Shown here: positions 59,936-64,000 of the stretch, one piece after another
How the letters are laid out: each line of letters begins with the position of its first letter
Numbering within the stretch: the stretch's first letter is position 1
Source: Sphaerolaimus hirsutus
Lineage: Eukaryota; Nematoda; Chromadorea; Monhysterida; Sphaerolaimidae
Reading direction: 5' to 3'
Assembly (NCBI GenBank): GCA_964036195.1
Contig: OZ038459.1
Coordinates: 21,635,206-21,699,205 of the forward strand
DNA: 64,000 nucleotides
Translations under genes and position numbers: made by a program
The notes under the pieces: generated by a model
Databases searched by the model: none
What the model saw: only the letters and a program-made list of their open reading frames with translations
What the model was told of the DNA's origin: nothing

Positions 59936-62900
59936 CTATGTAATGTCATGTTGCTGTCGATCCGCCACCGCCTTCTCAGACAGCTCAAAAAACTCCCCCG
60001 CCACCTGAAGCTCCTCTTGGCATTCTTCCAACTTCTGCTGCAGGCTGTCGCGCTCCGCGCGGATGCGCGCCTCCGCGTTGAGGCTCCAACGAAGCATGGG
60101 GAGTGCCTCGTTGGGGTGGAGCGACAGGCACTCGACGGCCTTTGACAGCAAATCCACCCGGCCGCGCAAGGTGGCCAGCTCGTTATCTGGGGGGGTGTGG
60201 TAGGATTTTAAGCGGGGTGGGGGTACACCGCCGATTTCCCTGATTTTTTCACTGTGCGACTGACCAGGGGGTGTGGCCGGGAACGTGTGCGCAGGGGTAG
60301 GCAACAGTGGTCTGGCGCGAATTTGGCGAGGGATGCCTACGCGCATGATTTTTTCCGACTCGGACCAATTACTATTCCAAAAAATTCGCCCCGGAGACTC
60401 ACTGGACATTTTCGGGCGGGGGGCGGCCGCGGCCGTGCGGTCGGCGGGGTTCGGGCGCCGGTTGGGGGCGTTCGCGTCTGTGTGGGGCGTTTTCTTTGCG
60501 TACCGATTTTTACTTTGTCGGGAAAGTTCGCCCGATTGGGCCAAAAGTTCACCTGCGGTGGGGTTCAGGTGGACAGAGTTCAGGGGCACCGGTGTTTGGA
60601 TGTTTGCGTGCGCGACCACGCTGCGGAGTGGCTCGCACGGCGGGGCCGGGGACACTTTCTGTGTGGGGGATGTGCGTGTGGGACACAGTGGGGAACGGTA
60701 GTCAGGTGCGCCTGGCGCTTGGCAATGTCGAACCGAACTGACCCGGTTCATTTTTGCGCGCTTGGCGCTTGGTTCCCTGGAGGGCGGGCTGAGTTGTCGG
60801 CTGCGCCGCCCGTCCGTTCTGCCCACACGTGAAAAATCCATACGGCCGGCCATTTTGTCAGGGGATGTGTCTGCGGTTCCGGGGGTGGGCGTTTTTTTAT
60901 TTTTCATTTTTATTTCATTCGCAGGCGTCAAAGCACTCATTGGTACTCTCCGGAGAGAGTCCCCCGTGTCTATTATGGCAATAGACTTATCAATCCCCAC
61001 TACATCGTAAGGGCCGGTGCGTAGGGGCCGAATTTTTTGATCAACCGATAATCCCCATTTCGTTTCTAGGTAGGCCGTATCACCTAGTTTTATGGGCAAT
61101 CCCGTTTTGAGGTCGTATGCACGCTTGTACCGGCTTTGGGCATTTTTAAGGTGCATTTTGGCTTGCTGCCAAATCTGTTGTAAGTGCCCGGGGCGATCCG
61201 CTGCCGTTGGCACTTGTGTGGCCAGTGCTTTGAGTGTTTGTTGCAGTCGTGTGTTACTGCTTGGTGGGCTGGGGTCGGTTATATCTGTTTTTTGTGGCCC
61301 GTCTGCTTTATCCTCAACTATCGGGGGCATGTAACCAAACAGTAGTTCAAACGGTGCATGTGCTACATCCCGGTTGTATGCAACGTTCATCCGTAATGCT
61401 ATTTCGGGCAGTGCCGCTGGCCAATCATTTGATTTTTCATTTCTTTGCGCCCATTGTCGCGTTAATTGTTCCACGCTGCGGATGGTTCTTTCCGCCAATC
61501 CGTTAGATTGGGAATGGTAGGGGGTTGTTGTGCGCAGGGAGATGTTCCACTTGTGGGCCAGGTTGGACATGTCTTTGTTGACAAATTCGGTTCCATTGTC
61601 TGTGATTAATTCAGTTGGAGGTCCGAACAGATGAATGACGTGTTTTTTGAGGGCTTTCACTACCGCTTCACCCGTCAGTTGTCTCAGTGGGGCTAGTGCT
61701 ACTGCTCTTGTTAAGTAATCGATTGCAACCATCAGGTGCCGGTGCCCCCGAAATTCGGGCATCGGTGTTGTGTCTACGGCCACTTTTTGCCACGGCCGTG
61801 TGCCTGGTTCGACTGGGAAAAGTGGGCTGGACCCTTTCCGCTGTCCATCTTTGGTGATTTTGCATGTGTGGCATTTTTTTACGAATTCTAGCGCGTCTTG
61901 TCGCATTCCGGGCCATGCTGCTACTTTAGCTATTTGCTGGGTGGTTCGCTCTGCTCCCCCGTGTGCTCCGAGGAGGCCGGCGTGCGCGGCAACTAGTAAT
62001 TTTTCTCTCATGTGGGGGGGTGCCCATGGTTGCGGTCCCTGTGGTCCCCTATATTCAATGATGTCGCCTGTCAATGTGTATTGGGCGTGGCCCAAGGTGC
62101 TGTTTTTCAGTTTACTTTTCAAAGCTGCATACTCGGGGTCTTTGCTTTGCTCGTGGTGCCAATTTACAACTGTTTGTGAGTATCTACTCATGTGGGGACA
62201 CAGTTTATCGAGTGGGATGCGGATAGACTCGCTGGCTCGTTGGAATGCTAGTGCATCTAGGTCTTCGATGGGGTTTCTGCTCAGGGCGTCGGCGACCACA
62301 TTGTGTTGTCCCGGGCAGTACTCGATTGTTAGATCTTTCAGTGACAATCTCATGGCCCACCGGTGTGTCCATCTTTCAATTTTCCCGTGTGCTGGTTTGA
62401 CAAGTGCATTTACAAGGGCTTTGTGATCCGTGCGCAGGATTACTTTTTGGCCGTCAATGTAGTCGCCAAGTCTGTCCAGTGCCCATGTGCATGCTAGCGC
62501 TTCTTTTTCTATGACCGACCAATTTTTATGTGTTGTGGGTAGTTTTTTGGATACGAATGCGACCGGTCGTAGTTGGTCGGGGTTCGTTGCACATTTCTGC
62601 ATTAATACCGCGCCGAGGCCTATATCACACGCGTCTGTGTACAGGTAGTAGTCTTTTGATCGGTCTGGGTGTGCTAGCACTGGGGCTGTGCTGAGCAACA
62701 GTTTAAGGCTTTCATATGCGCTTTTCGCGTCTTCGGTCCATTGCTCGTACAGGGGAATTGGGTCATTTCCATTTACTCTGTACTTGCCCTTGGCCATGTC
62801 GTTGAGTGGTGCCGCCAGTCGGTGAAATCGCGGGATGTGTTGGCTGAAATAGCCTGCTTTTCCGAGGAATGTTTTGATTGTCTGTTTTGTTGTTGGAGTG

Positions 62901-64000
62901 GGCATTTCTAATATTGCTGCGATGTTGCTTCGTTTCGGGGCGATTCCCTTCTCGCTCAGTTCAAAACCCAGAAATTTGACTTTGCTGCAAAAGAAATGAC
63001 ATTTTTCTGGCTTCAAGCGTATGCCCGCCCACTTCAGGCGATGGAATAATTGGACTAGGTTTTGCATGTGCTCCTCTGGATTGTTACTTGTGACTAGGCA
63101 GTCATCGATGTATGCAAAAAACGCGGGTCGTTCTGGTTCTGTGTTTAGCCCGGCCAGGACGCAGTCCATGAGCCTCTGGAAACTTGCACCAGCGTTTTTT
63201 AGACCTAGCGGCATGCGTGTGTAGCTGTATTGGCCGCGGCTGCATACAAATGACACCATGTCCCTTGTGGCCGGGTCCGAGATTGTGACATTGTAATATC
63301 CAAAACTCGCGTCCATGGTGGAAAAAACTGTTCTTTGGTTCATTTGCTGGAGCATGTCAGTGATGCGTGGGAGTGGATAGGCGTCGCGGACTGTGACGTC
63401 ATTCAGTTTTCGGAAATCGAGGCACAACCGGTAATCGGATTTGCCTTTTGGGACGATTACTAGAGGAAATGCCCATGGAGATGCGGATGGTACAATAAGC
63501 TTCTTTTTCAACATCTCGTCAATGGTTCGCCACACAAATGCGCGTTTCGGGGGGGTCTCGAAACGTGCCGCGCATTTGATCGGTTCCGCCCCAGGCACTA
63601 ATTCAATTTTGTGTTCCGTTACTTGTGTTTCCCCAATATCATACTTGTTCATACTGAACAAACCTTCTTGCCTTGCTAGGAGGTTTCTGAATCGGTGCTG
63701 CATTGCCGGTGGCAGTGCGTCTTGACTATCTTTTGGCAGGCGCTCCCAGATTTCATCGATGCGCTCTTGTTCGTCTTGCGACAGTTCGCGCCATTCTGGG
63801 AATGTGGTCGTCGGGGGTGGCGGGCAGGGTAGTTCTTTTAATCCCTGGGCTGTGGGTGTTTCTGGCTCTTCAAGTGCCAGGGCGTGGGTTGTGGTAAACA
63901 CTTCCGCTACTTTCGTTTGTGCGGGGATGTGATAGTCTGTGTCGGTTGTGTTTGTCACGCACATTCGGAATTCTGCTGCATTCAGCCACTCGCGGTCTGA
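59936..64000 (-). CDS. pol: Gypsy 3 pol: RT, RNase H, integrase and long C-terminal extension (5' partial)
   Basis: Open to the window edge on the minus strand (first internal ATG 63964), so the 5' end, protease and gag lie outside. RT: SPWAFPLVIVPKGKSDYR, STMDASFGYYNV, YTRMPLGLKNAGASFQRL and catalytic YIDD near residue 285. RNase H: TDACDIGLGAVLM, EKEALACTWAL, RTDHKALVNAL and DALSRNPIED near 440-570. Integrase: H-x6-H...C-x2-C near 655-700, D in VAVDTTPM, D in LITDNGTEF, E in NGLAERTIRS, then an SH3-like tail. After about residue 1010 comes an unusual 330-residue extension: Arg/Pro/Ser-rich, then a coiled coil (LRGRVDLLSKAVECL and AEARIRAERDSLQQKLEECQ). GC-rich codons set it apart from the rest of the window. 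Essentially intact. Confidence 0.93.
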   Translation of the reverse strand, partial: SDREWLNAAEFRMCVTNTTDTDYHIPAQTKVAEVFTTTHALALEEPETPTAQGLKELPCPPPPTTTFPEWRELSQDEQERIDEIWERLPKDSQDALPPAMQHRFRNLLARQEGLFSMNKYDIGETQVTEHKIELVPGAEPIKCAARFETPPKRAFVWRTIDEMLKKKLIVPSASPWAFPLVIVPKGKSDYRLCLDFRKLNDVTVRDAYPLPRITDMLQQMNQRTVFSTMDASFGYYNVTISDPATRDMVSFVCSRGQYSYTRMPLGLKNAGASFQRLMDCVLAGLNTEPERPAFFAYIDDCLVTSNNPEEHMQNLVQLFHRLKWAGIRLKPEKCHFFCSKVKFLGFELSEKGIAPKRSNIAAILEMPTPTTKQTIKTFLGKAGYFSQHIPRFHRLAAPLNDMAKGKYRVNGNDPIPLYEQWTEDAKSAYESLKLLLSTAPVLAHPDRSKDYYLYTDACDIGLGAVLMQKCATNPDQLRPVAFVSKKLPTTHKNWSVIEKEALACTWALDRLGDYIDGQKVILRTDHKALVNALVKPAHGKIERWTHRWAMRLSLKDLTIEYCPGQHNVVADALSRNPIEDLDALAFQRASESIRIPLDKLCPHMSRYSQTVVNWHHEQSKDPEYAALKSKLKNSTLGHAQYTLTGDIIEYRGPQGPQPWAPPHMREKLLVAAHAGLLGAHGGAERTTQQIAKVAAWPGMRQDALEFVKKCHTCKITKDGQRKGSSPLFPVEPGTRPWQKVAVDTTPMPEFRGHRHLMVAIDYLTRAVALAPLRQLTGEAVVKALKKHVIHLFGPPTELITDNGTEFVNKDMSNLAHKWNISLRTTTPYHSQSNGLAERTIRSVEQLTRQWAQRNEKSNDWPAALPEIALRMNVAYNRDVAHAPFELLFGYMPPIVEDKADGPQKTDITDPSPPSSNTRLQQTLKALATQVPTAADRPGHLQQIWQQAKMHLKNAQSRYKRAYDLKTGLPIKLGDTAYLETKWGLSVDQKIRPLRTGPYDVVGIDKSIAIIDTGDSLRRVPMSALTPANEIKMKNKKTPTPGTADTSPDKMAGRMDFSRVGRTDGRRSRQLSPPSREPSAKRAKMNRVSSVRHCQAPGAPDYRSPLCPTRTSPTQKVSPAPPCEPLRSVVAHANIQTPVPLNSVHLNPTAGELLAQSGELSRQSKNRYAKKTPHTDANAPNRRPNPADRTAAAAPRPKMSSESPGRIFWNSNWSESEKIMRVGIPRQIRARPLLPTPAHTFPATPPGQSHSEKIREIGGVPPPRLKSYHTPPDNELATLRGRVDLLSKAVECLSLHPNEALPMLRWSLNAEARIRAERDSLQQKLEECQEELQVAGEFFELSEKAVADRQQHDIT

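Overview
The window is intergenic or intronic DNA of a metazoan, most likely an aquatic or other invertebrate; the species cannot be named. Reasons: BEL/Pao and Ty3/gypsy LTR retrotransposons, very many non-autonomous DNA transposons (MITEs), short GT-AG introns (67-145 bp) in the few host-like exons, and assembly gaps of exactly 200 N. There are no bacterial operons, CRISPR arrays, rRNA or recognisable tRNA genes. Almost everything is mobile DNA.

Layout. 0-8.4 kb: MITEs, a gap, a small coding-like fragment (4.2-4.6 kb) and a 1.9-kb hAT-type element (5.8-7.7 kb). 8.5-21.1 kb: one almost complete BEL/Pao element on the minus strand (two 1324-bp LTRs, 5-bp target duplication CATGG, gag, protease, RT, RNase H, integrase and an in-frame envelope-like tail), young but carrying two in-frame stops and one frameshift. 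It sits 10 bp past the stop codon of a Gly/Arg/Tyr-rich host-like exon. 21.6-28.2 kb: host-like minus-strand exons (23.17-23.93 kb and 27.7-28.2 kb) with a broken gypsy element (24.2-27.5 kb) between them. 29.7-37.6 kb: a complete but decayed plus-strand gypsy element with 137-bp LTRs. 38.2-58.6 kb: a dense, nested landscape of MITEs with one host-like ORF (42.6-43.5 kb) and a second gap. 58.7 kb to the end: the 3' part of a GC-rich gypsy element on the minus strand (probable LTR with TATA/Inr promoter, then pol with a long C-terminal extension), running off the right edge.

The most unusual material is the MITE landscape. Many elements share one design: a short terminal inverted repeat, then a subterminal array of a short degenerate 'word', often around an unrelated core. 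hAT-type elements (8-bp duplications, verified by eye for eleven) have ends such as TAGTGATG, CAGAGTTG, CAGGGTTGG, TAACGATGG or CAGGCTG, with words such as GGCGCC, CACCGGTGCC, TTACACTTAC, GAAAATTCG or ACCTTTCCGTTTTCC. A second superfamily duplicates TA, starts CCGTA, and fills its interior with copies of its own terminus (for example CTCGAAATACCCCCC); its four variants have matching interior words. The ends stay constant while the vocabulary changes, as if subterminal transposase-binding arrays are repeatedly rewritten. No transposase for either superfamily is encoded here, so they would depend on enzymes supplied in trans. Insertions are stacked up to four deep, so relative ages can be read directly.
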